In this document: positions 1 through 7,155 of the stretch, piece after piece | How positions within the stretch are numbered: the first letter of the stretch is position 1 | Layout of the letters: every line of letters starts with the position of its first letter | Assembly: GCA_934635545.1 (NCBI GenBank) | Contig: CAKTZN010000008.1 | Span: 1 to 27,037, forward strand | Length of the DNA stretch: 27,037 bases | From: an uncultured Oscillospiraceae bacterium | Lineage (GTDB): Bacteria; Bacillota; Clostridia; Oscillospirales; Oscillospiraceae | Direction of reading: 5' to 3' | The notes under the pieces: generated by a model | Database searches by the model: none | What the model was told of the DNA's origin: nothing | Seen by the model: the letters and a program-made list of their open reading frames with translations, nothing else | Position numbers and translations under genes: made by a program

Positions 1-267
1 ATCATGCTGTCGCTGCGCACCACCCAGGGCATCGACAGCGGCTATTTCGAGCGGCAGTTCCGCCAGAAGTTCCAGCCTATGGAGGAGCTGCTGGTGCAGT
101 ACGAGGCCCACGGCTTCGCTGTCCGGACGGAGAAGGGCTGGCGCCTGACGCCTCGGGGCTTCTTCGTGTCCAACACCATCATCGTCTCCCTGCAGGAGGC
201 GGTGGGCCGGGCGCGGCAGCAGAAGCTCCAGCGTGCCGCCGAGGGTGACTTCAAGATCGACGTATAA
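1..267 (+). CDS. hemW: HemW-like radical SAM heme chaperone, C-terminal end (5' truncated)
   Basis: Only the last 88 or so codons are present and the frame is open to the left edge, so the true start lies outside the window. The visible part fits the C-terminal HemW domain of the oxygen-independent coproporphyrinogen oxidase-like family: a 'LRTTQGID' segment, a small winged-helix-like stretch with 'GW-RLTPRGFF', and a final 'SNTIIVSL' helix, matching the family pattern of 'LTPRG..LSN.V...L'. HemW proteins are radical SAM proteins that bind heme and hand it to membrane targets. The radical SAM Cys motif would be upstream and cannot be checked here. A strong terminator follows within 5 bases, so this gene ends its transcription unit. 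The family call is from the tail alone. Confidence 0.7.
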   Translation: MMLSLRTTQGIDSGYFERQFRQKFQPMEELLVQYEAHGFAVRTEKGWRLTPRGFFVSNTIIVSLQEAVGRARQQKLQRAAEGDFKIDV

Positions 268-270
268 GAC

Positions 271-303
271 AAAGCCACGGCAGGGTTCCCCTGCCGTGGC
301 TTT
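271..303 (+). terminator. Intrinsic terminator after the hemW-like gene
   Basis: Two perfectly complementary 15-base arms (271-285 and 289-303) enclose a 3-base loop. The 3' arm ends in TTT and is followed by a T-rich stretch. The 5' arm begins with AAA, so the element could also work on the opposite strand. Confidence 0.85.
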
Positions 304-332
304 ATCTTATGAGCGGCACCGGATTAATTTAT

Positions 333-351
333 ATGCCGCCGCAGGCGGCAT
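333..351. terminator. Possible second hairpin terminator
   Basis: ATGCCGCC (333-340) and GGCGGCAT (344-351) form an 8-bp GC-rich stem with a GCA loop. A T-rich tract follows from 357. It could back up the stronger terminator just upstream. The tail is interrupted by ACCAC, so the call is weak. Confidence 0.35.
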
Positions 352-386
352 ACCACTTTTTTCACTTTTCTCTCTTCTCTTATCCC

Positions 387-415
387 TTGAAATAGTACGA
401 CCCTCGAACTATTTT
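387..415 (+). promoter_or_regulatory. Palindromic operator candidate overlapping a possible promoter, upstream of the RND gene
   Basis: An imperfect inverted repeat covers 391-413. The left arm AATAGTACGA and right arm TCGAACTATT agree at 9 of 10 positions around a CCC centre. It lies between and over a possible -35 TTGAAA (387-392) and -10 TATTTT (410-415) spaced by 17 bases, as expected for a repressor site. RND pumps are commonly controlled by TetR or MarR family repressors, but no regulator gene is in the window. A small hairpin (CCAGGA 426-431, TCCTGG 435-440) sits just downstream. The palindrome is seen directly; its function is inferred. Confidence 0.45.
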
Positions 416-498
416 GCCCAAAACACCAGGATTTTCCTGGCTTTCCCCTATACTCTCTTAATAAATGTAACAGAAACGTAAATTTTTGCCCGCGGTGA

Positions 499-527
499 TT
501 GATTTGAAAAAAAAGAGGTGGTAAACT
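499..527 (+). promoter_or_regulatory. Candidate promoter proximal to the RND gene
   Basis: TTGATT (499-504) and TAAACT (522-527) are spaced by 17 bases, predicting transcription from about 534 and a leader of about 70 bases. The leader contains a GC-rich hairpin (GCGGCC/GGCCGC around 542-555). The rest of the 268-605 gap is AT-rich and holds no convincing small gene. Confidence 0.4.
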
Positions 528-605
528 AAAGCGTCAAAAAGGCGGCCCAGGCCGCTTTACACCATATTTGGCGCGCCCTGCGGCGCTGAAGAGAGGAAGA
601 AATTC

Positions 606-3600
606 GTGCCCGGCTTTAGTGTAAAAAAACCGTTGACTGTTTATGTGGTGGCCCTGGCGGTCCTGATCCTGGGCGTGGTGGCCTATCTGAAGATGACCCC
701 CGACCTGATGCCCAACATGGACTACCCCTATGTGATCGTCGTCACCAGCGATCCCGGCGCAAGCCCGGAAAGCGTGGAGAAGGAGATCACCAAGCCGCTG
801 GAGAAATCGCTGGCCACGCTGGATCAGTTGAAGAACATCACCTCCACCAGCCAGAACAGCGTCTCCATGGTGGTGCTGGAGTTTGAAAACGGCGCCAATA
901 TGGATTCCCTGGGCATCGATATCCAGCAGCAGGTCTCCTCCCTGCAGGGCCAGTGGGACGACACCGTGTCCTCTCCCTATATCCTGAAGGTGAATCCCTC
1001 CATGATCCCCGTCATGGTGGCCGCTATCAGCAGCAGCGACATGGACGTGGGTGAGCTCAGCGATTTCGTGGAGGAAGAGCTGTCCGCCAAGCTGACCGGC
1101 ATCACCGGCGTGGCCAGCGTGGAGATCATGGGCACTGTTGACCGGGAGATGCATGTGGTGCTGGACGCGGAGAAGATGGCCGCCCTGACGGAGACCATCC
1201 GCCAGAACGCGGGCAAGCTGCTGGATAAGGCGGCAGGCCAGCTCAGCAGCGCCAAAAAGCAGGTGACCGACGCCCAGGCGGCCCTGGATGACGGCATCCG
1301 CCAGGCGGCCGACGGTATCGGCGACGGTGTGACCGGTGCCCTGAACCAGGCGGTAGAGGCGCTGAAGAACGCCATGAATACCACCCCCGCCATGTCGGAG
1401 GAGGAAAAGACCCTGCGGGAGAGCATCGCCGCCGATCAGGCGCAGATGACCGCCAATAACGAGACCATTCAGGCCAATCTGGCCATCATCGCCGACCCCG
1501 ACGCCACCGACGAGGAGAAGGAGGCCGCCCGGGCGGAGAACGAGACGCTGTCCGCCGCCAATATGGAGCTGGCCCAGCGCGTCACCGAGAATACCCAGAC
1601 CCTGACCCAACTGGTGGCCCAGCGGACGGAGGATCAGCTCCGGCAGGGCGTGGACGAGATGCAGAAGACCATCCAGGAGATCGAGAGCTTCCTCAACGAT
1701 CCCAACCGCTTCGATTCTCTGGGCAATCAGATCTCCGGCGGCGTGGAGTCCATGCTGGACGGCGTGCTGCTGATGACCGAGGGCAACGTGCAGCTCAAGC
1801 TGGCGCTGCAGCAGATCGAGGAGGGCGAGGCCCAACTGGCCCAGACCCGCAAGCAGGTGCTGGAGCAGTTGGATCTGGACGGCATGCTGTCCGTTGCCAT
1901 GATCGAGCAGTTGCTGACGGCCCAGGATTTCTCCATGCCTGCCGGCTACATAGACGATAACGACGGCATCAGCTACATGGTGTCCGTGGGCAACGAGATC
2001 AGCACCACCGACGAGCTGGAGGACATGGTGCTCTTTGACCTGGGCATCGACGGCATGGAGCCCGTCCGCCTCAGCGACGTGGCCACCGTGTTCTATACCG
2101 ACAATTCCGACCAGATCTACGCCAAGCTGGACGGTGAAAACGGCATTATCGCCTCCTTCACCAAGCAGTCCAACTACGCCACGGCGGAGGTCTCCGACAA
2201 TATCACCGCCCGTCTGGATCAACTGACGCAGGAGTATCAGGGCATCAGCTTCAAGCCTCTGATGGACCAGGGCGACTATATCCACCTGATCGTGGAGACC
2301 ATCGTCTCATCCCTGCTGTGGGGCGCGCTGTTCTCCGTGGTGGTGCTGTTCCTGTTCCTGCGGGACTGGCGGCCCACCCTGATCACCCTGATCGCCATTC
2401 CCACCAGCGTGATATTCGCCGTGGTGCTGATGTACTTCACCGGCGTTACCATCAACATGATCTCCCTCAGCGGTCTGCTGGTGGCGGTGGGCATGCTGGT
2501 GGATAACTCGGTGGTGGTCATCGAGAATATCTACCGGCTCCGCGCAAGAGGCGCCACGGTGGTGCAGGCCGCCGTGTCCGGCGCACAGCAGGTGCTGGGC
2601 GCCATCGCCTCCAGCACGCTGACCACCGTGTGCGTGTTCGCCCCCATCGTGTTTGTGGAGGGCCTGACCCGTGAGCTGTTTACCGACCTGGCCCTGACCA
2701 TCACCTATTCCCTGCTGGCCAGCCTTCTGGTGGCGCTGACGCTGGTGCCCGCCATGGCCAGCGGCATGCTGCAGCGTCCGCTGGTGCAGAAGCCCGGCCT
2801 GCTGGATAAGATCTATCCCGCTTACAAAAAGGCCATCGTCTGGTCGCTGGATCACAAGGCGGCGGTGCTGGCCGGTTCCCTGGCGCTGCTGCTCCTTACC
2901 GGCATTGTCACCGTCAGCCGGGGCTTCAGCTTCATGCCCGATATGGATATGAACAGCGTCAACGTCACCGTCTATATGCCGGAGGACTGCACCCGTGAGG
3001 AGGCCGTGGAATATACCGACGAGGTGGCCCGCCGCTGCATGACGGTGGAGGGCGTGGATGCCGTGGGCGCCATGATCCAGGCCGACACGGCCCTGACCAT
3101 GATGACCACCACCGGCAGCGGCGAATACGACGCCACCATTTACATCACTCTGCCGGACAGCTACTCCGGCAACAGCGTGGGCAAGGAGATCGAGGCCCTG
3201 TGTGCCGACATGGACTGCCGCGTGACGGCGGAGAATGTCATGTCCGGCATGATGAGCTACGTCACCGGCAACGGCGTGTCCCTGCAGGTCTACAGCGAGG
3301 ATATGGAGACGCTGCAATCCACCGCCAGGGCCATCGCCGCCCGCATTGAGCAGGTGGAGGGCACCGTGGACGTGTCCGACGGTCTGGAGGACGCGGCACA
3401 GGCCCTGCATGTGACGGTGGACCGCACCAAGGCCATGGAGCACGGCATGACCGTGGCCCAGATCTATATGCAGGTGGCCGCCGCCCTGAACACCACCTCT
3501 ACCGGCACCGACATGGTGCTGGACGATACCTCCATGCAGCTCATCATCCAGCAGGATGAGAGCAGCAAAATGACTGTGGAGACCCTGCCGGAGCTGAAGA

Positions 3601-4463
3601 TAGACCCCGACAGCGCCATGTCCTCCGCCATGAGCGGCGGTACGTCCTCCGGTTCGTCCTCCTCTTCCCTGTCGTCCCTGTCCGGTGAGGAGACCGACAC
3701 CGACAACAGCTTCCTGCTGAAGGACGTGGCCACGGTGGAAAAGACCGTCAGCCTGAATACCATCAGCCGTGACCAGCAGCGCCGCTGCGTCACCGTCACC
3801 GCCGGCATCGCCGACGGCAAGAATGTCACCCTGGTGTCCGACCAGGTGACCAAGGCCGTGGAGGCCATGGAGCTGCCGGAGGGCGCGACCATCGAGTTCA
3901 ACGGCGAAAATGAGCAGATCATGGAGGCCATGGGTCAGGTGCTGCTGATGCTGCTGCTGGGCATCGTGTTGGTGTACTTCGTCATGGTGGCCCAGTTCCA
4001 GTCCCTGCGTGAGCCCTTCATCATCATGTTCACCATCCCCCTGGCTTTCACCGGCGGCTTCCTGGCGCTGCTGCTCAGCGGCACAGAGCTCAGCGTCATC
4101 TCTCTCATCGGCTTCGTGATGCTGGTGGGCATCATCGTCAACAACGGCATCGTGCTGGTGGACTACATCAACCAGCAGCGTCTGGCGGGCATGGAGCGGC
4201 GGGACGCTATCATCGACGCGGGCGTCACCCGTCTGCGGCCCATCCTGATGACCTCCCTGACCACCATCCTGGGCCTGATCGTTACGGCGCTGGCGAAGAA
4301 CGCCGGTACCTCCCTGATCCAGCCGGTGGCGCTGGTGTGCATCGGCGGCCTGCTGTACGCCACGCTGATGACCCTGTTCGTGGTACCCTGTATGTACGAG
4401 ATCGTCAGCAAGAAGAAGCTCCGTCATGTGGACGAGAAGGAGCTGGAGATCCTGAAGGACTGA
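606..4463 (+). CDS. RND-family efflux permease with a large coiled-coil insertion
   Basis: This is a 1285-residue proton-driven RND permease of the AcrB/HAE type in the cytoplasmic membrane, probably exporting drugs, lipids or other hydrophobic compounds. The start is GTG at 606, supported by an AGGA site 8 bases upstream and the family N-terminus 'FSVKKPLTVYVV'. TM1 is about residues 9-28. The signature 'GMLVDNSVVVIENI' falls in the TM4 region, with the first of the two AcrB aspartates kept and the second replaced by Asn. The second half carries 'GIIVNNGIVLVDYI'. Family members are usually about 1040 residues. The extra length is mostly an insertion at about 197-440, rich in Ala, Gln and Glu with heptad-like spacing and predicted coiled coil, placed inside the first porter domain before 'SMPAGYIDD'. 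A Ser-rich loop lies near 1015-1040. No membrane fusion protein or outer membrane factor gene is adjacent, fitting a single-membrane host. Substrate unknown. Confidence 0.9.
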   Translation: MPGFSVKKPLTVYVVALAVLILGVVAYLKMTPDLMPNMDYPYVIVVTSDPGASPESVEKEITKPLEKSLATLDQLKNITSTSQNSVSMVVLEFENGANMDSLGIDIQQQVSSLQGQWDDTVSSPYILKVNPSMIPVMVAAISSSDMDVGELSDFVEEELSAKLTGITGVASVEIMGTVDREMHVVLDAEKMAALTETIRQNAGKLLDKAAGQLSSAKKQVTDAQAALDDGIRQAADGIGDGVTGALNQAVEALKNAMNTTPAMSEEEKTLRESIAADQAQMTANNETIQANLAIIADPDATDEEKEAARAENETLSAANMELAQRVTENTQTLTQLVAQRTEDQLRQGVDEMQKTIQEIESFLNDPNRFDSLGNQISGGVESMLDGVLLMTEGNVQLKLALQQIEEGEAQLAQTRKQVLEQLDLDGMLSVAMIEQLLTAQDFSMPAGYIDDNDGISYMVSVGNEISTTDELEDMVLFDLGIDGMEPVRLSDVATVFYTDNSDQIYAKLDGENGIIASFTKQSNYATAEVSDNITARLDQLTQEYQGISFKPLMDQGDYIHLIVETIVSSLLWGALFSVVVLFLFLRDWRPTLITLIAIPTSVIFAVVLMYFTGVTINMISLSGLLVAVGMLVDNSVVVIENIYRLRARGATVVQAAVSGAQQVLGAIASSTLTTVCVFAPIVFVEGLTRELFTDLALTITYSLLASLLVALTLVPAMASGMLQRPLVQKPGLLDKIYPAYKKAIVWSLDHKAAVLAGSLALLLLTGIVTVSRGFSFMPDMDMNSVNVTVYMPEDCTREEAVEYTDEVARRCMTVEGVDAVGAMIQADTALTMMTTTGSGEYDATIYITLPDSYSGNSVGKEIEALCADMDCRVTAENVMSGMMSYVTGNGVSLQVYSEDMETLQSTARAIAARIEQVEGTVDVSDGLEDAAQALHVTVDRTKAMEHGMTVAQIYMQVAAALNTTSTGTDMVLDDTSMQLIIQQDESSKMTVETLPELKIDPDSAMSSAMSGGTSSGSSSSSLSSLSGEETDTDNSFLLKDVATVEKTVSLNTISRDQQRRCVTVTAGIADGKNVTLVSDQVTKAVEAMELPEGATIEFNGENEQIMEAMGQVLLMLLLGIVLVYFVMVAQFQSLREPFIIMFTIPLAFTGGFLALLLSGTELSVISLIGFVMLVGIIVNNGIVLVDYINQQRLAGMERRDAIIDAGVTRLRPILMTSLTTILGLIVTALAKNAGTSLIQPVALVCIGGLLYATLMTLFVVPCMYEIVSKKKLRHVDEKELEILKD

Positions 4464-4481
4464 ACCGGCAAAAGCGCATAA

Positions 4482-4520
4482 AAAAAGAACCGTTCCGCCA
4501 TCGGCGGAACGGTTCTTTTT
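4482..4520 (+). terminator. Strong intrinsic terminator after the RND gene
   Basis: Arms of 18 bases (4482-4499 and 4503-4520) are perfectly complementary around an ATC loop. The 3' arm ends in a five-T run. The matching A run on the 5' side makes it potentially bidirectional. Confidence 0.92.
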
Positions 4521-4750
4521 CCTCTTGCCGCGGTACACAGCCGGAGCGTCCCCCCGCAGGAACGCTCCGACCATACGGAGAGGAAGTCTACTGAAAACAA
4601 AAAGGGGAAGAGTCAAACGGAAAGACCGCAGACTATGCTGATAGCATAGCATAAGTTCCGCCGTTTGTAAAGCACAAAATGGAAACAATTTCCATAGAAT
4701 CTGTGGAAGAAGGCCCGATTGTCCGCCGCGAAATAAGGGGGCGGCGGGGG
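4521..4750. other. Intergenic region before the B12 operon, with inverted repeats
   Basis: No gene is visible. A hairpin pairs CGGAGCGT (4542-4549) with ACGCTCCG (4562-4569). Two operator-like palindromes follow: CTATGCT-GAT-AGCATAG at 4633-4649 and ATGGAAA-CAA-TTTCCAT at 4679-4695, both with perfect 7-base arms and 3-base centres, 46 bases apart centre to centre. They lie upstream of the near-consensus promoter at 4751, so they could bind an activator or a distal repressor in addition to the riboswitch control. The repeats are seen directly; regulatory function is inferred. Confidence 0.4.
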
Positions 4751-4779
4751 TTGACTTTATGGGCCGGATTCCCTATAAT
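4751..4779 (+). promoter_or_regulatory. Near-consensus housekeeping promoter of the B12 surface operon
   Basis: TTGACT (4751-4756) and TATAAT (4774-4779) are separated by exactly 17 bases. Transcription would start near 4786, placing the whole riboswitch in the leader. This is the best promoter match in the window, which fits a strong constitutive promoter whose output is set downstream by the riboswitch. Confidence 0.85.
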
Positions 4780-4814
4780 AAAATGGAATATGGATATGGC
4801 CTGTTGATCCGGTG

Positions 4815-5045
4815 TAGCCGCTTGCCGCAGGGCCCTTTTCGGGGTCAGGCAGCGGTGCAAAAGAAAAGGGGACAAACCCCGCGCGACCGGCACTGTGAGC
4901 GCAAGGACGTACCTGAAGCGGCATCCGCCGCCGGGAGGAAACTCCGCCATTGCAGAACTTGCTTCTGTGAGAAGGTAAGGTACGAACGAGGAGCAGTATT
5001 GCTCCGCGGCGCGAGTCAGGAGAATTGCATCGTCCAGGGCCGTTG
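4815..5045 (+). promoter_or_regulatory. Cobalamin riboswitch, full-size type
   Basis: The leader shows conserved cobalamin aptamer segments in the right order: the 'CCGGCACTGTGA' core segment at about 4887-4898 and the B12 box 'CGAGTCAGGAGAATTGC' at about 5012-5028. Several GC-rich helices lie between them. The roughly 200-base span is typical of the large adenosylcobalamin-type aptamer with peripheral helices. Boundaries are approximate because I paired helices by eye. The promoter lies immediately upstream and an intrinsic terminator downstream, the usual layout of a transcriptional OFF switch that stops expression when B12 is plentiful. Confidence 0.85.
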
Positions 5046-5085
5046 CAGCGGGCGCACTCTCCGTATGCAGGACGAGCACAAAGCA

Positions 5086-5166
5086 CGCTGATTTTTCCAC
5101 ACCTGTGGAGGAGTCAGCTTTTTGTTGTGAAAAAAGCGCCGGCATCTGCGGATGTCCGGCGCTTTT
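5086..5166 (+). terminator. Riboswitch expression platform: intrinsic terminator with a possible antiterminator
   Basis: The terminator pairs AAAAGCGCCGG (5132-5142) with CCGGCGCTTTT (5156-5166). An inner CATC/GATG stem (5143-5146, 5151-5154) is capped by TGCG. Upstream, CGCTGATTTTTCCAC (5086-5100) is nearly complementary to GTGAAAAAAGCG (5127-5138), which overlaps the 5' arm of the terminator. The two pairings exclude each other, as expected for antiterminator versus terminator. The terminator is clear; the antiterminator is my inference. About 65 bases remain before the first gene, ending in GAGGAGAAAAGGA, its ribosome site. Confidence 0.7.
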
Positions 5167-5232
5167 CTATCTTGTAAGCCGCCGCGGCGCATGCCGCGAA
5201 AGGGGCGTACCCACTGAGGAGAAAAGGAAAGA

Positions 5233-7155
5233 ATGAGACGATTCATGGAGAAATATAAAAAAACGCTGGTCTCCGGCGCGGTGTGCCTGGTGCTGGCGCT
5301 GCTGCTGGCGGCGGGAAGCTGGGCGGCCCTGTCGGCGGACCGGACACTGCCCGACGCACCCGAGGCACGGCAGTATCCCGGATTGAACATCGACCAGATC
5401 GGCCTGCGCTATGATCAGCAGTCCCAGACCCAGGACGGCGCGGCGGGCAGCGGCCAGGGGGACGGACAGTCCCAGCAGGACGATACGGAGCCCCAGGACG
5501 ACGCCCCGCCCCAGGAGGTGCCCAAGCCCGACCAGATCACCGTAGAGGAGCCGGATCCCGGAGAGGATCCGCAGCCCAGCGAGGATCAGAAGGACGACGA
5601 CACCTCCGGCGACGGCCCTGCCGACGAGGACAAGAAGGACGATCAGCCGGCCGAGCCGCAGATCGCCACCACCCTCCGCAGCCAGACCATCGCCCAGGAG
5701 ACGCTGAAGGACGATATGTTCTCCTTCTCCGCCAAGGTGCTCAACGGAGACGAGGACACCTATCTCCGGGTGCGCATCAAGAACAGCGAGACCAACGGCA
5801 AATGGCTGGCAGCCTCCGATGATAACTACACCACCAAGCTGGCCCTGGGCCGCAACGAGATCACCATCCTGCTGAAGAAGGGCAATACGATCGTGGGCGA
5901 GGTCACCCGCGTCATCAACTACCAGGCCAGCATGGCCACCGAGGACGACCCCGAAAAGGGTACCGAGCCGCCATCGATCCGCACCAGCCTGGACGGCGCG
6001 CCTGTCGAGACCACCAACCGCAACGTGACCCTTACCGTGTGGGCCACGGACGGGAAGGAGAACCCCATCTATCAGGATCATGTCAAGGTCATGCTGGACG
6101 GCAAGGAGATCACCCAGTATACCGGCTCCGGCAGCAGCGGCCTGGAATACAGGCTGTATCTGGAGGCCGGCAACGTGGGCAATAAGACCGAGCATACCGT
6201 CTCGGTGCTGGCCTGGGATGACAAGGGGAACTCCACCCTGAAGACCTATAAGATCATCTATAAGACCCGGGACAGCGGCGAGAAGATCGGCACCGCCACG
6301 ATACGGCTGGATCTGTCGGTGCTGGGTCTGGGTATCGCGGAGGTCCCTGTGGAATGTGATATTTTCCAGGATGTTCCCGCCTCCTATGCCATAAAGACCG
6401 TGCTGGAGGAGCTGGGCTACCGCATCTCCTATGACGGTTCGCTGGACGATGGCTTCTACCTGACCCGCATCAGCCGCAACATGACCTTCAAATACGCCCA
6501 GATCCCCGAGGAGTTGAGGCGCCTGCTGGAGCTGGACGGACTGACCGTCTCCCGCCCCGGCGGCTATAAGAACAGCGTGGGCGAATTCGATTACACCATG
6601 GGCTCCGGCTGGATGTACAGCGTCAACGGCGCCTATCCCGGCAAGGGCATGTCCGAATACTTCCTCAGCGACGGCGATACCCTGACGCTGCGCTTTACCC
6701 TGGCCTACGGCAAGGATATCGGCGGCGGCAACGGCGGTGCCAGTTACGGTTCGCTCCAGCGGTACTGCGGCAAGTGGGTGGACGGCCAGTACATCCCCAG
6801 CCATACCTATGAGGAGGGCGTATGCACCGTCTGCGGCGCCCTTGATCCCGCCGGTCACACCCACCGTGAGACGGAGGAGATCACCAAGTCCGCCACCTGT
6901 ACTGAGCCTGGCGAAAAGACCTATACCTGCTCCCTCTGCGGCGAGAGCCGTACCGAGACCATTCCCGCCGAGGGGCATCACTATGAAAACGGCGTCTGCA
7001 CCGTCTGCGGGCAGAGCGACCCCGACGCCAAGCCGGAGCCGACCCCGGAGCCTGACCCCGGCCCTGATCCGGAGCCCGATCCCGGCACGGACCCGGAGCC
7101 GACGCCCGATCCCAACCCCGGCGGAGAGGAGACACAAAATGAAACGACTGCGTAA
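5233..7155 (+). CDS. Surface protein with DUF4430 (transcobalamin beta-domain-like) and Cys-pair modules
   Basis: A 640-residue exported protein, likely a cobamide-binding component at the cell surface. Residues 1-35 are basic then hydrophobic (signal peptide or membrane anchor). Residues 55-140 are an acidic Gln/Asp/Pro linker. Two beta-sandwich-like domains follow (about 150-235 and 245-345). Residues about 352-498 form a DUF4430 domain with the diagnostic 'SGWMYSVNGAYPGKG' and 'LSDGDTLTLRF' segments. DUF4430 is related to the C-terminal beta domain of transcobalamin and intrinsic factor, which covers bound B12. Three short Cys modules follow (CTVCG at 531-535, CSLCG near 568, CTVCG near 591) with nearby His residues. 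The end is a Pro-Glu-Asp repeat tail without a sorting signal. The B12 riboswitch directly upstream strongly supports a B12 role. The gene overlaps the next by 17 bases, suggesting coupled translation. Ligand binding is inferred, not shown. Confidence 0.85.
   Translation: MRRFMEKYKKTLVSGAVCLVLALLLAAGSWAALSADRTLPDAPEARQYPGLNIDQIGLRYDQQSQTQDGAAGSGQGDGQSQQDDTEPQDDAPPQEVPKPDQITVEEPDPGEDPQPSEDQKDDDTSGDGPADEDKKDDQPAEPQIATTLRSQTIAQETLKDDMFSFSAKVLNGDEDTYLRVRIKNSETNGKWLAASDDNYTTKLALGRNEITILLKKGNTIVGEVTRVINYQASMATEDDPEKGTEPPSIRTSLDGAPVETTNRNVTLTVWATDGKENPIYQDHVKVMLDGKEITQYTGSGSSGLEYRLYLEAGNVGNKTEHTVSVLAWDDKGNSTLKTYKIIYKTRDSGEKIGTATIRLDLSVLGLGIAEVPVECDIFQDVPASYAIKTVLEELGYRISYDGSLDDGFYLTRISRNMTFKYAQIPEELRRLLELDGLTVSRPGGYKNSVGEFDYTMGSGWMYSVNGAYPGKGMSEYFLSDGDTLTLRFTLAYGKDIGGGNGGASYGSLQRYCGKWVDGQYIPSHTYEEGVCTVCGALDPAGHTHRETEEITKSATCTEPGEKTYTCSLCGESRTETIPAEGHHYENGVCTVCGQSDPDAKPEPTPEPDPGPDPEPDPGTDPEPTPDPNPGGEETQNETTA
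7031..7122 (+). repeat. Coding low-complexity repeat (Pro-Glu-Pro / Asp-Pro-Gly)
   Basis: A run of near-repeats of GAGCC/GATCCC units encodes alternating PEPTPEP, DPGPDPEP and DPGTDPEP segments at the end of the DUF4430 protein. Such tails usually act as stiff spacers through or along the cell wall. The DNA repeat may vary in copy number between strains. Confidence 0.75.

Noticed and set aside
4759..5091. Open frame of 110 codons inside the first riboswitch leader.
   Set aside because: It coincides with conserved aptamer RNA, has no ribosome site and no recognisable protein features.
6737..7138. Upstream extension of the alpha/alpha-barrel gene.
   Set aside because: It is a shadow of the DUF4430 gene (Arg/Pro/Ser-rich); the signal peptide begins at ATG 7139.
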